A stretch of DNA of 64,000 nucleotides from Halocaridina rubra (lineage: Eukaryota > Arthropoda > Malacostraca > Decapoda > Atyidae). Under the pieces are notes generated by a model. That model was not told the DNA's origin. It did not search any database and saw only the letters and a program-made list of their open reading frames with translations. The stretch spans positions 67,501-131,500 of the forward strand of contig JAXCGZ010000114.1 in the NCBI GenBank assembly GCA_037179515.1. The letters run 5' to 3'. How positions within the stretch are numbered: the stretch's first letter is position 1; every line of letters begins with the position of its first letter. A program made the position numbers and the translations under genes. Below are positions 52,131 through 64,000 of the stretch, one piece after another.

Positions 52131-53567
52131 TTATGGGAAAGAGCCCAAAGCACAATTTTCCTGTCTCCTAATCGGTTCCATTTTGTACTTAGTGATGCTT
52201 ATCATACCTGTCCTTAAAACTATGGATTGAGATACATTAACTACCTCCTCGCTTAGCCAATTCCAGTTATCAACTACTCTTACACTGAAAAAGTATTTCC
52301 TTACATCCTGAAAAGAAGTTTTCTTACGAAGCTTCAAACTATGACCTCTAGTTCTAGAGCCAGCCATATCAAAATATCGATCCCTCTCTACTCTAACATA
52401 ACCATGACGGAATATAAAGACTGTTACCATATCTCCCCTCAATCTTCTAGCTTCGAGTGATGGTAAGTCTAATTCCCACTGCCTCTCATCATAACTGAGA
52501 TTACGTATTTCTGGCACCAGTTTCGTGGCATGTCTTTGAACTTTTTCAAGCTTAGCTATGTGCTTTTTCAAGTGCGGATTCCAAAAGGGGGCTGCATATT
52601 TTAGTTTTGGCCTCACATAGGTTACATATATATTTCTGAACATTTCCTTGTCCTTGTGCCTGAAGGATGCCCTTACATTTGATAAGAATACATATGCTGC
52701 CCTTACTATGCCATTTATATGTATTTCTGGAGACAAACCTGCCAGTATGTTTACTCCTAGATCTCTCTCATTTTCTGTCTCCTGAAGTTGTACTCCAGCC
52801 ACCGAGTAGTCAAGCTTGGGCCTTCTTGCATTTGTACCCATTCTCATTACCTTGCATTTTGAAGTATTGAATTTCATTAGCCACTTTTCTGACCACTCAT
52901 ACAGACTAGTTAGATCCTCCTGAAGTTCTTTACCTTTGTTCTCGTTTTTTACTTTCTTCACAATCTTTGCATCATCTGCAAACATATTCATGAATGAATT
53001 TACAGACTCTGGTAGGTCATTTACACATACAAGGAACAAAAGTGGCCCTAAAACTAAACCCAATGGAACTCCACTACTAACTCTTCTCCATTCAGACACT
53101 GAGTGTCTTACTCTAACCCTCTGTTCCCTTCTTTCTAAGTAAGTTTTTATCCATCCAAAGACATTTCCACCTATTCTAGCCATTGCTTGCAGCTTCCAAA
53201 TAAGTCTCCTATGTGGAACATATGCTGCCCTTACTATGCCATTTATATGTATTTCTTTAGACAAACCTGCCAGTATGTTTACTCCTAGATCTCTCTCATT
53301 TTCTGTCTCCTGAAGTTGTACTCCAGCCACTGAGTAGTCAAGCTTGGGCCTTCTTGCATTTGTACCCATTCTCATTACCTTGCATTTTGAAGTATTGAAT
53401 TTCATTAGCCAATTTTCTGACCACTCATACAGACTAGTTAGATCCTCCTGAAGTTCTTTACCATTGTTCTCGTTTTTTACTTTCTTCACAATCTTTGCAT
53501 CATCTGCAAACATATTCATGAATGAATTCACAGACTCTGGTAGGTCATTTACACATACAAGGAACAA
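52131..53567 (-). pseudogene. Chimeric ORF2 segment with two RT catalytic motifs
   Basis: An open frame of 478 codons. In the protein order it has FADD (53499-53510), the thumb, ILAGLSKEIHINGIVRAAYV, then jumps back to VPHRRLIWKLQAMARIGGNV, motif B as VSSGVPLGLVLGPLLFLVCV, a second FADD (52971-52982), a second thumb and the full C-terminal part. The duplicated block is 528 bp (176 codons), which is why the frame stays open. Motif B in the second block has PLGL in place of PQGS. It could not be a normal RT. Confidence 0.85.
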
Positions 53568-53746
53568 AAGTGGCCCTAAAACTAAACCCTATGGAACTCC
53601 ACTATAACTCTTCTCCATTCAGACACTGAGTGTCTTACTCTAACCCTCTGTTCCCTTCTTTCTAAGTAAGTTTTATCCATCCAAAGACATTTCCACCTAT
53701 TCTAGCCATTGCTTGCAGCTTCCTAATAAGTCTCTTATGTGGAACA
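52691..53746 (-). repeat. 528-bp direct tandem duplication inside the LINE
   Basis: 52691-53218 and 53219-53746 are near-identical; both begin catatgctgcccttactatg and end at atgtggaaca. The right copy has lost two single bases. The high identity implies a recent event compared with divergence between LINE copies. Confidence 0.93.
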
Positions 53747-55728
53747 GTGTCAAACGCTATCTGGAAGTCTAGGAATATGCAATCTGCCCAGACCTCTCTT
53801 TCCTGTAAGATTCAGCTTACCTCATCATAAAATTCTAATAAGTTTGTTATTGTTGATCTACCTTCTCTGAAGCCATGTTGCCTCACTGACAAAAAGTTGA
53901 AGGATTCCAAGTGAAGAGAGATATTTTTCCTTAGTAGTTTCTCCATAACTTTGCAAACTATGCTGGTCAAGGAAACTAGTCTATAGTTCAGAGCCGTATC
54001 CCTCCTTCCCTTTTTGAAGATAGGTATCACATTTGCTTGTTTCTAGCATCTTGGAATCTCCCCCGACTGCAGTGACTTTTTAAATATGATACTTAGTGCC
54101 ACTGATATTGAGTTTGCGCATTATTTAAGTAAATGAGGGGATATGTCATCGGGACCTGTAGCTTTATGAACATCCAAATCCATCAGCGCTTTGCATACCT
54201 CTAAGGCTGTAAGGTTGATGTTCTCTAATACCGGCCCTTGAGCTTCTATTTCTGCAATCTCAGGGGGTGGGGTATTTTCTACTGTAAATAATGACTGAAA
54301 TTCCTCGTTCAATTCTTTGCAGATCTCCTCATCCGTCTCAGTGATGCTTCCATCCGCTCTCTTTAGCCTTAAAACCTGTTCTTTTACCTTCAGTTTTCCT
54401 CTGATAAAGCTGTGGAAAAGCTTAGGATTTGCTTTAGCCTTCCTGGTGATGTCCCTCTCATAGTCTCTCTCTGCCTCTCTCCTTTTACTTAGGTAGTCAT
54501 TTCTTGCTCTTTTGTAGGTTTGCCAGGCATTTATGTTTTTTCTCCTCTTATACCTTTTCCAGCACTTGTCTCTCCACTCCTTAGCTCTTTTACACTCATT
54601 ATCAAACCATTTCCCTCTGGCATGAAATACATTTACTTTGCTGAAAGGTATGCAGCAATCTACTATCTTCCCATATTTCTCACAAAAGATGTCATACATT
54701 TCTTGTACAGATTTTTTGTAAAATAAGGTTCTCCAGTCAATAACTGCAAAAAGCTCATTCATTTTGATGTAATCTCCTTTCGGATAGTTCCTCCTCATGT
54801 CCTCAGTGCCTCTACTCTCAGGCAGAATGTCTTCAATGATATACTCAATCAACAACACACAGTGGTCACTCTTTCCAATTGGAAATATTATCTGTGAATA
54901 CTAGATCAATAAGTGATGGCTCATCCCCACCCCTGGCCCTCGTTGGTTCCATTACTTGTTGGTGTAGGATATTCCCTTATACACAATCTAGGAATCTTGC
55001 CTCGAATGAGTCCTCACCACTGTGTGGGTCAAGATTTATTCAATCTATTTCTTTATGATTAAAATCTCCCATAATCAAAATCCTACATTTTCTCTCTCGT
55101 GCCATGTTAACAACTGAGTTTATGACTTCAATAGTACCTATATGACTTTCCTCATAAACTTCTAGCCTATTCTGGTTCCTTGGTGGGTTATATACAACAG
55201 TTATTATTAGGCTCTCTGACCCATATTTATGCGAGCAACACGCAATTCCTTGAACTCACTTTTTATAGCCAAGTTTATTTCTTCAACTTGAATCCTTTCA
55301 CTTATGAGCAGTGCTATCCCTCCACCAGTCCTCTCAGATCTTTCAATCCTTAATACTCTGAAGCCCTTAGGAAAAACTGTGACACTGTTTATGTCCTTAC
55401 CCAACTAAGTCTCTGTAATTGCTACTATATCTGCCTTACTGTTGTGAATCCTATCTTTTAATTCTACTGCCTTACCAGCTAATCCATCAGCATTTGTGTA
55501 TAACAATCCTAATGAGGCCCCATCCCCTGATCTTCTGTCATTATCTTCTTTATCTCCCCTTTGTCTGGAAGAACTCTGAAATAAAAATTTTTCTTCTCCT
55601 CTTCATTTCTTTCCTCATTTAAACTTCTTGCCTCTTCCAACACATTTTTTATCTTTCCCATCTCTTCATGTGTTCTGTATCGTCTAATGAACACTTTTTT
55701 GAATTCTTGAAGGTCTTTTAGACTTTTT

Positions 55729-55807
55729 GTGTGTATGTGTGTGATTACCTAATTGTGATTACCTAATTGTGTTTATGGGAAAGAGCCCAAAGCTCGTATC
55801 TTCCGTC
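55729..55807 (-). other. LINE 3' terminus: tail repeats and hairpin
   Basis: In sense orientation the RNA 3' end has a hairpin with an outer stem of up to 7 bp (acgggaa/ttcccgt in the cleanest copy, 41555-41587) and an inner GAGC/GCTC stem around a 5-nt loop. Two ~14-nt repeats ATTAGGTAATCACA and a CACACA end follow. Present in the copies at 21.9, 46.3, 50.8, 52.1 and 55.7 kb, and in diverged form at 15.65 and 17.27 kb. CR1/L2-type RTs recognise such 3' structures; the role here is inferred. Confidence 0.7.
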
Positions 55808-55830
55808 TCCTGATCGGTTCCATTTTAGAC

Positions 55831-58749
55831 TTAGTCATACTTATCATACCTGTCCTTAAAACTATGGATTGAGATAGCATTAACTACCTCCTCGCTTAGC
55901 CAATTCCAATTATCAACTACTCTTACACTGAAAAAGTATTTCCTTACATCCTGCGAAGAAGTTTTCTTACGAAGCTTCAAACTATGACCTCTAGTTCTAG
56001 AGCCAGCCATATCAAAATATCGATCCCTAGCCACTCTATCATAACCATGAAGGAATTTAAAGACTGTCACCATATCCCCCCTCACTCTTCTAGCTTCGAG
56101 TGATGGTAAGTCTAATTCCCTCAGCCTCTCATCATAACTGAGATTGCGTATTTCTGGCACCAGTTTCGTGGCATGTCTTTGAACTTTTTCAAGCTTAGCT
56201 ATGTGCTTTTTCAAGTGCGGATTCCAAAAGGGGGCTGCATATTCGAGTTTTGGCCTCACATAGGTTACATAAATATTTCTGAACATTTCCTTGTCCATGT
56301 GCCTGAAGGCTACCCTTACATTTGATAAGAATGCATATGCTGCCCTTACTATGCCATTTATATGTATTTCTGGAGACAAATCTGCCAGTATGTTTACTCC
56401 TAGATCTCTCTCATTTTCTGTCTCTTGAAGTTGTACTCCAGCCACCGAGTAGTCAAGCTTGGGCCTTCTTGCACTTGTACCCATTCTCATTACCTTACAT
56501 TTTGAAGTATTGAATTTCATTAGCCACTTTTCTGACCACTCATGCAGATTATTTAGATCCTCCTGAAGTTCTCTACCATTGTTCTAGTTTTTTACTTTCT
56601 TCACAATCTTTGCATCATCTGCAAACATATTCATGAATGAATTTACAGACTCTGGTAGGTCATTTACATATACAAGGAACAAAAGTGGCCCTAAAACTGA
56701 ACCCTGTGGAACTCCACTACTAACTCTTCTCCATTCAGACACTGAGTGTCTTACTCTAACCCTCTGTTCCCTTCCTTCTAAGTAAGTTTTTATCCATTCC
56801 AAAACATTTCCACCTATTCTAGCCATGGATTGCAGCTTCCTAATAAGTCTCCCATGTGGAACAGTGTCAAACGCTTTCTGGAAGTCTAGGAATATGCAAT
56901 CTGCCCAGCCCTCTCTTTCCTGTAAGATTTGGCTTACCTCATCATAAAATTCTAATAAGTTTGTTACTGTTGATCTACCTTCTCTGAAGCCATGTTGCCT
57001 CACTGACAAAAAGTTGAAGGATTCCAAGTGAAGAGAGATATTTTTCCTTAGTAGTTTCTCCATAACTTTGCAAACTATGCTGGTCAAGGAAACTGGTCTA
57101 TAGTTCAGAGCCGTATCCCTCCTTCCCTTTTTGAAGATAGGTATCACATTTGCTTGTTTCCAGCATCTTGGAATCTCCCCCGACTCCAGTGACTCCTTAA
57201 ATATGATACTTAGTGCCACTGATATTGTGTTTGCGCATTTTTTAAGCACATGAGGGGATATGTCATCGGGATCTGTAGCTTTATGAACATCTAAATCCAT
57301 CAGCCCTTTGCATACCTCTGTGGCTGTAAGGTTGATGTTCTCTAATACCGGCCCTTGAGCTTCTATCACTGCAATCTGAGGGGGTGGGGTATTTTCTACT
57401 GTAAATACTTACTGAAACTCCTTGTTCAATTCTTTGCAGATCTCTTCATCCGTCTCAGTGATGCTTCTATCCGCTCTCTTTAGCCTTAAAACCTGTTCTT
57501 TTACCTTCAGTTTTCCTTTAATAAAGCTGTGGAAAAGCTTGGGATTTTCCTTAGCCTTCCTGGTGATGTCCCTCTCATAATCTCTCTCTGCCTCTCTCCT
57601 TTTACTTAGGTAGTCATTTCTTGCTCTTTTGTAGGTTTGCCAGGCATTTATGTTTTTTCTCCTCCTATACCTTTTCCAGCATTTGTCTCTCCACTCCTTA
57701 GCTCTTTTACACCCATTATCGAACCATTTCTCTCTGGCATGAATTACACCTACTTTGGTGACAGGTATGCAGCAATCTACTATCTTCCCATATTTCTCAC
57801 AAAAGATGTCATACATTTCTTGTACAGATTTGTTGTAAAATAAGGTTCTCCAGTCAATAACTGCAAAAAGCTCATTCATTTTGATGTAATCTCCTTTCGG
57901 ATAGTTCCTCCTCATGTCCTCAGTGCCTCTACTCTCAGGAAGAATATCTTCAATGATATACTCAATCAACAACACACAGTGGTCACTCTTTCCAATTGGT
58001 GGTCCATACTCAATTTTTTCAATATCCAACACATTATCTGTGAACACTAGATCAAGTAGTGATGGCTCATCCCCACCCCTGGCCCTTGTTGGTTCCATTA
58101 CATGTTGGTGTAGGAAATTCCCTTGTACGCAATCTAGGAATCTTGCCCCGAATGAGTCCTCACCACTGTGTGGGTCAAGATTTATCCAATCTATCTCTTT
58201 ATGATTAAAGTCTCCCATAATCAAAATCCTACATTTTTTTTCCTTTGCCATGTTAACAACTGAGTTTATGACTTCAATAGTACCTATATGACTTTCCTCA
58301 TAAACTTCAAGCCTATTTTGGTTCCTTGGTGGGTTGTATACAACAGTTATTATAATGCTCTCTGACCCAGTATTTATGCGAGCAACAAGAAATTCCTTGA
58401 ACTCACTTTCTATAGCCAAGTTTATTTCTTCAACTTGAATCCTTTCACTTATGAGCAGTGCTATCCCTCCACCAGACCTCTCAGATCTTTCAACCCTTAG
58501 TATTCTGAAACCCTTAGGAAAAACTGTGACACTGTTTATGTCCTCACTCAACTCAGTCTCTGTAATTGCTACTATATCTGCCTTACTGTTGTGAATCCTA
58601 TCTTTTAATTCTACTGCCTTACCAGCTAATCCATCAGCATTTGTGTATAACAATCTTAATGAGGCCCCATCCCCTGATCTTCTGTCATTATCTTCTTTAT
58701 CTCCCCTTTGTCTGGAAGAACTCTGTAATAAAAAATTTTCTTCTCTTCT
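55831..58749 (-). pseudogene. Family A ORF2: endonuclease-reverse transcriptase (two stops)
   Basis: A single frame from about 58749 to 55831, interrupted only by TAA at 57409-57411 and TAG at 56584-56586. Domains in order: endonuclease (LLYTNADGLAGKAVELKD; IVAITETELSED; ERSGGGIALLISERI; ILIMGDFNHKEIDW; SLLDLVFTDN; GKSDHCVLL); basic linker; RT (KKGRRDTALNYRPVSLTS; LSVRQHGFREGRSTVTNLL; CIFLDFQKAFDTVPHGRL; GVPQGSVLGPLLFLVYVNDL; FADD at 56614-56625; LMKFNTSKCKVMRMGTSARR); C-terminal part ending SFKDRYDKYD. Its start overlaps ORF1 in the -1 frame and has no ATG before YTNADG. It nicks target DNA and copies the element RNA in intact relatives. Confidence 0.88.
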
Positions 58750-59736
58750 TCATTTCTTTCATCATTTAACCTTTTTGCCTCTTGCAACAAGTTTTTTATC
58801 TTTCCTATCTCTTCCTGTGTTCTGTATTGTCTAATGAACACTTCTTTGAATTCTTGAATGTCTTTTAGACTTTTTTTTTCTCAACAATATTTCCCTACAT
58901 GTTTCCCCTCTCTCAAAGGTTGCTTTTGTTGGTCTCGGCTTTCCTTCCCTCGAATATTTACCTAGTTGGTGTATGTTTACAATATCCTCAGGACCACATA
59001 CTACTTCAAGCTTTCTTATCAGGTCTACAACCCTAGCTTTATTTTCTTCAAGTCTCCCCTGCCATGTTGGCTCCTGGGACTCGCTTATGCCTGAGATTAC
59101 CACTGTCTTCTCCTTATCAAGTGCCTGTCTGATGAGTGGGTTTGCCCTTTCCATCACAACGTCTTTCATTTTTTCGATTACTGTCTCTTTATAGTCAACT
59201 GTTTGTATGTTTTCCAGTGCCACCACCTTTACAGCCTCTTTTACTGCCACATTCCCCTTTAGTGCATCAGCAAAGGAAGTTTTCATGGCATCATTTTCCA
59301 TATTCAGCTCCTGGAACTCTTTTCTGAACTGTTCAATGTTTTCCTTAATCTGGACATTCCAAGCAGCAATCTCGTCTCTCTCAGAAGAGAGCAGTGAACT
59401 AACATCTAATTCCTTTAGGTTGTCATTTAGCTGTTTGTTTTTATCTTCTTGTTTAGAAAGTCTAGATTCTAGTTGACTCTTTTCCCCTTCCAGCTTTTTT
59501 ATTCTTTTTTCTAGTTCCTTTCTCTCCTGCCCTTGTGCTTTATTTGCTTCCTCCAAAGATCTTATTTGCTCTCTGAGTGTTTCATTCTCTTTCATTTCTC
59601 CATCCATATTCTGAATTTTATCATCAAGGCTTATAACCATTTCCTCTATATTCTTGATTTTCTGTTTGAGTCTCCTGATGGCTACCCCTCCTACCGACCC
59701 ATGGATGGGAGAGGTTTGGGACAGAGATGGCGTCAT
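58656..59736 (-). pseudogene. Family A ORF1 protein, one frameshift
   Basis: ATG at 59736 (MTPSLSQTSPIHGSVGG) lies a few bases inside the element border. Coiled coil from about residue 20 to 110, middle helical segment, and RRM-like part with GPEDIVNIHQLGKYSREGK. At 58871-58879 the sense A run has 9 bases where sister copies have 8. This moves the frame, and the last ~60 residues (VLPDKGEIKKIMTEDQGMG) read from 58841 to the stop at 58656. Without that shift the protein would be about 360 residues. Confidence 0.82.
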
Positions 59737-59739
59737 TTT

Positions 59740-59742
<3 letters not shown>

Positions 59743-59807
<65 letters not shown>
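59743..59807. repeat. (TG)n at the 5' border of the LINE
   Basis: A 65-bp TG run directly follows the 5' end of the 55.7-59.7 kb copy, mirroring the short TG runs at the other copies' 3' ends. Confidence 0.97.
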
Positions 59808-59811
<4 letters not shown>

Positions 59812-60094
59812 TAGGCCCTTAGATAGGCTATCGAGTTGAAACAGTTGTTAGTTTCCTCCCCCCAGCTGGTATAACCTAAGTCTTTTACTTATTATCTCGT
59901 GCTTTGAGAGCAAATTTAATATTTTGTTTCGACGTTTTTTTTGAGCCAGATAGAATTTTTTTCTCTCTCTTTCAAGAGTTCTTGTACAGTTAATTAAATT
60001 TTGGATTACCAGATGTGATTACCTTCTCACATATAATTGAGAAATTTCTTAATCGTTTCATTTTCATTGTCTTTAAAAAAGCATCGCATTTTGT
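59808..60094. other. Spacer, nothing recognised
   Basis: Unique-looking sequence with T-rich runs between the LINE array and the family C copy. Confidence 0.45.
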
Positions 60095-61560
60095 TAATAT
60101 TATTTTTTTTCCTTGAGAGAATTTGGAAAGGTACTTAGAGATTGATTGGGGAAGATCAGTGTGGGTTCAGGAGAGGAAGAGGATTTGTGGATCAGGTGGT
60201 TGTGGTAAGACAGGTGTGTAAGAAGTTCTTAGAAAAAGGTAGGGACACCTTTTGGGCTTTCATGGACCAAGCGAAAGCATATATCAGGGATGATAGAGAG
60301 GCGTTGTGAAGTGAGTGGCGACTGCATGAAATGAATGGAAGTTTGTTGAATGCTATAAGGGTTTCTACATGAATAGAAGAGCATGTGTGAGAGTCGGGCA
60401 TAGTATGAGTGATTAGTTTTGATGTGAATATTAAATTATGTCAAGGTTGTGTGATGTTGCCATGGTAAAGGAAATAAATGAAGGAGTATTAGACAGAGGC
60501 ATGGAATTTGTGGGTGAGTATGGAAGGTTGCAGAAATTGACTCAATTACTATTCCAGATGACACAGCACTGATGGCTGATACTGAGAATGGGCAGAATTA
60601 TTTGGTGACTAAGCTTGTTAAGGTGTGTGAAAGATGGAAAATGAGAATGAATATTGGCAGAAGTATTCATGAGATGCACAAATAGTTTATGTTGGCAGAT
60701 TTAATGTAGGAATGAATGGGGAGTTGCTTGAAGAAGTTGAGTGCTTTAAGTATCTGGGGTCACATGTATCAAGGAGTGGACGAATATGCAAAGGTTAGTC
60801 AAAGAGTGAAGGAAGCAAGTAAATATCTAGGTGGGCTGAAAAGTGTGATGCGAATTAGGTATTAAAGAATGAATGTAAAGAGAAGGATATATGGTGTGAT
60901 TGTGCCAACAGCATTGTATGGAGCAGAGACATGGAATGAAAGAGAGGATGAAAAGGAAAAGTTGAATGTAATGGAAATGAGGTGTTTGATAAGTATGATT
61001 GGTGTATCTAGAATAGACAGAGTAAGAAATGAGGAGATCAGGCAGAGAACGGGTGTTAAAAGAAAGGTGTCAGATAGGTGTTTAGATCAGAGTGTATTGA
61101 GTTGCTGTGGACGCATGGATAAAATGAGTGATGAACGAACGAAGAGAATATGGAGTGCTGAAGTGGCTGGAATTAGGCCTAGAGGCAAACCTAGAATGAG
61201 ATGGATGGATAGCATGAAAAGGGTATTGGATGCATGTAGAATGTCAGAGGAACAGGGAAGAGAGTGTGCAAAAGATAGAAATGAGTGGAAGAAGACTGTG
61301 TATAGGTGACACAGGATAACTCAGAGAACTGTGATTGACGGATGTGAGGGGAGTTGCCACATGATGAAGAAATGGAGGTAAATCAGCTGTGGCTGTTGAC
61401 CTCACTGAAGGATGTGCTTGCCCACCTACCTTGTGGGTGGCCCAAGCAGGGTGGTGGGGAGAAATGTGGCAAACATTTATCCCCAAGGAGCTAATAGGAG
61501 TAATTGAGGTATGGCTTGGCGTTCCCCTTACAAGGAGGAATGGGGCCACGTATATGTAAG
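60095..61560 (+). mobile_element. Family C LINE, RT to 3' end (1.45 kb)
   Basis: RT blocks on the plus strand: EDQCGFRRGRGFVDQVVVV; FWAFMDQAKAYIRDDREAL (motif A; the usual LEKAYD is QAKAYI); KLCQGCVMLPW (motif B); PDDTALMADTENGQNYLVTK (motif C, FADD with its first two residues as IP). Then comes a C-terminal region, open for 146 codons from 60869: IVPTALYGAETWNEREDEK, LNVMEMRCLISMIGVSRIDR, RVRNEEIRQRTGVKRKV, PRGKPRMRWMDSMKRVL. A 3' region matching 32.3-32.4 kb follows. Clade not assigned. Motif A and several stops rule out activity. 5' part missing. Confidence 0.82.
60869..61309 (+). pseudogene. Family C ORF2 C-terminal segment (146 codons open)
   Basis: The longest intact stretch of family C. 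It covers the region downstream of the RT palm and thumb (VIVPTALYGAETW; RVRNEEIRQRTGV; CAKDRNEWKKTVYR then stop). The equivalent piece at 27.35-27.60 kb is broken. It shows that this LINE's natural stop lies close to the 3' UTR that begins about 61310. Confidence 0.75.
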
Positions 61561-61667
61561 TATGCATAATCATTTTTATAATTGCTTACTTACCTACTTA
61601 ATTGTTACTTATCGTTAGAGTTATGCATTCGAATGAAAGTATCATGTAGCATTCATTCAATCCCCAA

Positions 61668-61796
<129 letters not shown>

Positions 61797-61799
61797 TGT

Positions 61800-62146
<347 letters not shown>

Positions 62147-62184
62147 TGAGACACTGAATTGATGGTGGCACAAAGAACTTTTCA

Positions 62185-64000
<1,816 letters not shown>

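Larger units (their letters stand above)
52093..55728 (-). mobile_element. Family A LINE with duplicated RT core (3.6 kb)
   Basis: Tail at 52093 (gtgtgtgtattta...), ORF2 up to about 55580, and the ORF1 end up to 55728, where it is truncated at the next copy's TG tail. It has an internal 528-bp tandem duplication in the RT region. Endonuclease pieces: AITETXLG-type region, ERTGGGIALLISERIQVEEI; a deletion removes part of the segment between NVL and GKSDHCVL (near 54885). Linker intact (KEWRDKCWKRYKRRKNINAW). Confidence 0.87.
55729..59742 (-). mobile_element. Family A CR1-like LINE, best-preserved copy (4.0 kb)
   Basis: 3' tail (two ATTAGGTAATCACA-type repeats and ACACA) at 55729-55775, hairpin 55776-55807, ORF2 55831-58749, ORF1 58656-59736. 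The 5' end stops just before the ORF1 ATG at a long (TG)n, so the leader is missing. Only three lesions were found in the coding part: a 9-T run at 58871-58879 in ORF1 and two stops in ORF2. The CR1-like assignment rests on the endonuclease-RT arrangement, the YVRPKLEYAAPFWNPHLKKH and RGHSLKLRKK C-terminal signatures, and a tail of short repeats instead of poly(A). Confidence 0.9.

Noticed and set aside
58566..58769. Recurring plus-strand 67-codon frame, repeated at 24751, 44345 and 55419
   Set aside because: It is the antisense of the LINE ORF1/ORF2 overlap. It recurs because the LINE recurs, and has no start context or domain of its own. Similar antisense frames (57914-58204, 57637-57843, 59207-59476) were dropped for the same reason.
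41474..59807. Multi-gene family of host RT-like genes
   Set aside because: The repeats have endonuclease plus RT, ORF1, and short tail repeats, all stops and truncations are element-like, and the direction and edges fit LINEs.

Overview
The window looks like an invertebrate animal genome, most likely a decapod crustacean. This rests on the density of long (AT)n, (GA)n, (CA)n and (ATT)n microsatellites, on AT-rich non-coding DNA, and on crustacean-style CR1-, jockey-, Gypsy- and BEL-type retroelements. That assignment is inference. Nothing bacterial, organellar or viral was seen, and no CRISPR array, operon or rRNA was found. Almost the whole 64 kb is mobile or simple-repeat DNA.

Layout. 1-5.4 kb: a tandem array of ~276-bp units, each with a tRNA-like Pol III head (A and B boxes), flanked and split by long (AT)n tracts and reversing direction at about 4.095 kb. 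5.4-7.5 kb: mostly unrecognised. 7.54-11.97 kb: a decayed LTR retrotransposon with both LTRs and gag, PR, RT, RNase H and INT remnants. 12-15.3 kb: microsatellites and two 3' fragments of a jockey-like LINE ('family B'). 15.3-25.8 kb: minus-strand copies of a CR1-like LINE ('family A'), including a ~1.6-kb LINE-derived tandem repeat. 26.4-32.5 kb: a tRNA-Gln-like module, then a third LINE ('family C') split by a complete 4,479-bp Gypsy-type element with matching 146-bp LTRs and a near-perfect 5-bp target-site duplication. 33.1-39.7 kb: two well-formed coding exons, the only convincing host gene sequence, separated by a 6.26-kb intron full of LINE debris. 40.2-41.5 kb: BEL/Pao LTR and gag fragment. 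41.5-59.8 kb: five family A LINEs on the minus strand, directly head to tail, each joined to the next by a TG-rich junction. 60.1-61.6 kb: a second family C copy. 61.7-63.2 kb: composite microsatellites. 63.24-64 kb: the end of a Tigger-like DNA transposon.

Family A can be read as one element from its copies: a 5' leader of at least 0.5 kb (two copies only), ORF1 (coiled coil plus an RRM-like C-terminal part), ORF2 overlapping ORF1 in the -1 frame (endonuclease, reverse transcriptase, CR1-type C-terminal region), a short 3' UTR with a conserved hairpin, and a tail of ~14-nt repeats ending in (CA)n. Every copy is broken. The 55.7-59.7 kb copy is the least damaged: one slipped homopolymer in ORF1 and two stops in ORF2.

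The most unusual structures are the head-to-tail LINE arrays joined at CA/TG junctions, the LINE-derived tandem repeat, the in-frame duplication of an RT core, and the tRNA-like tandem array. Identities come from motif reading without database searches.
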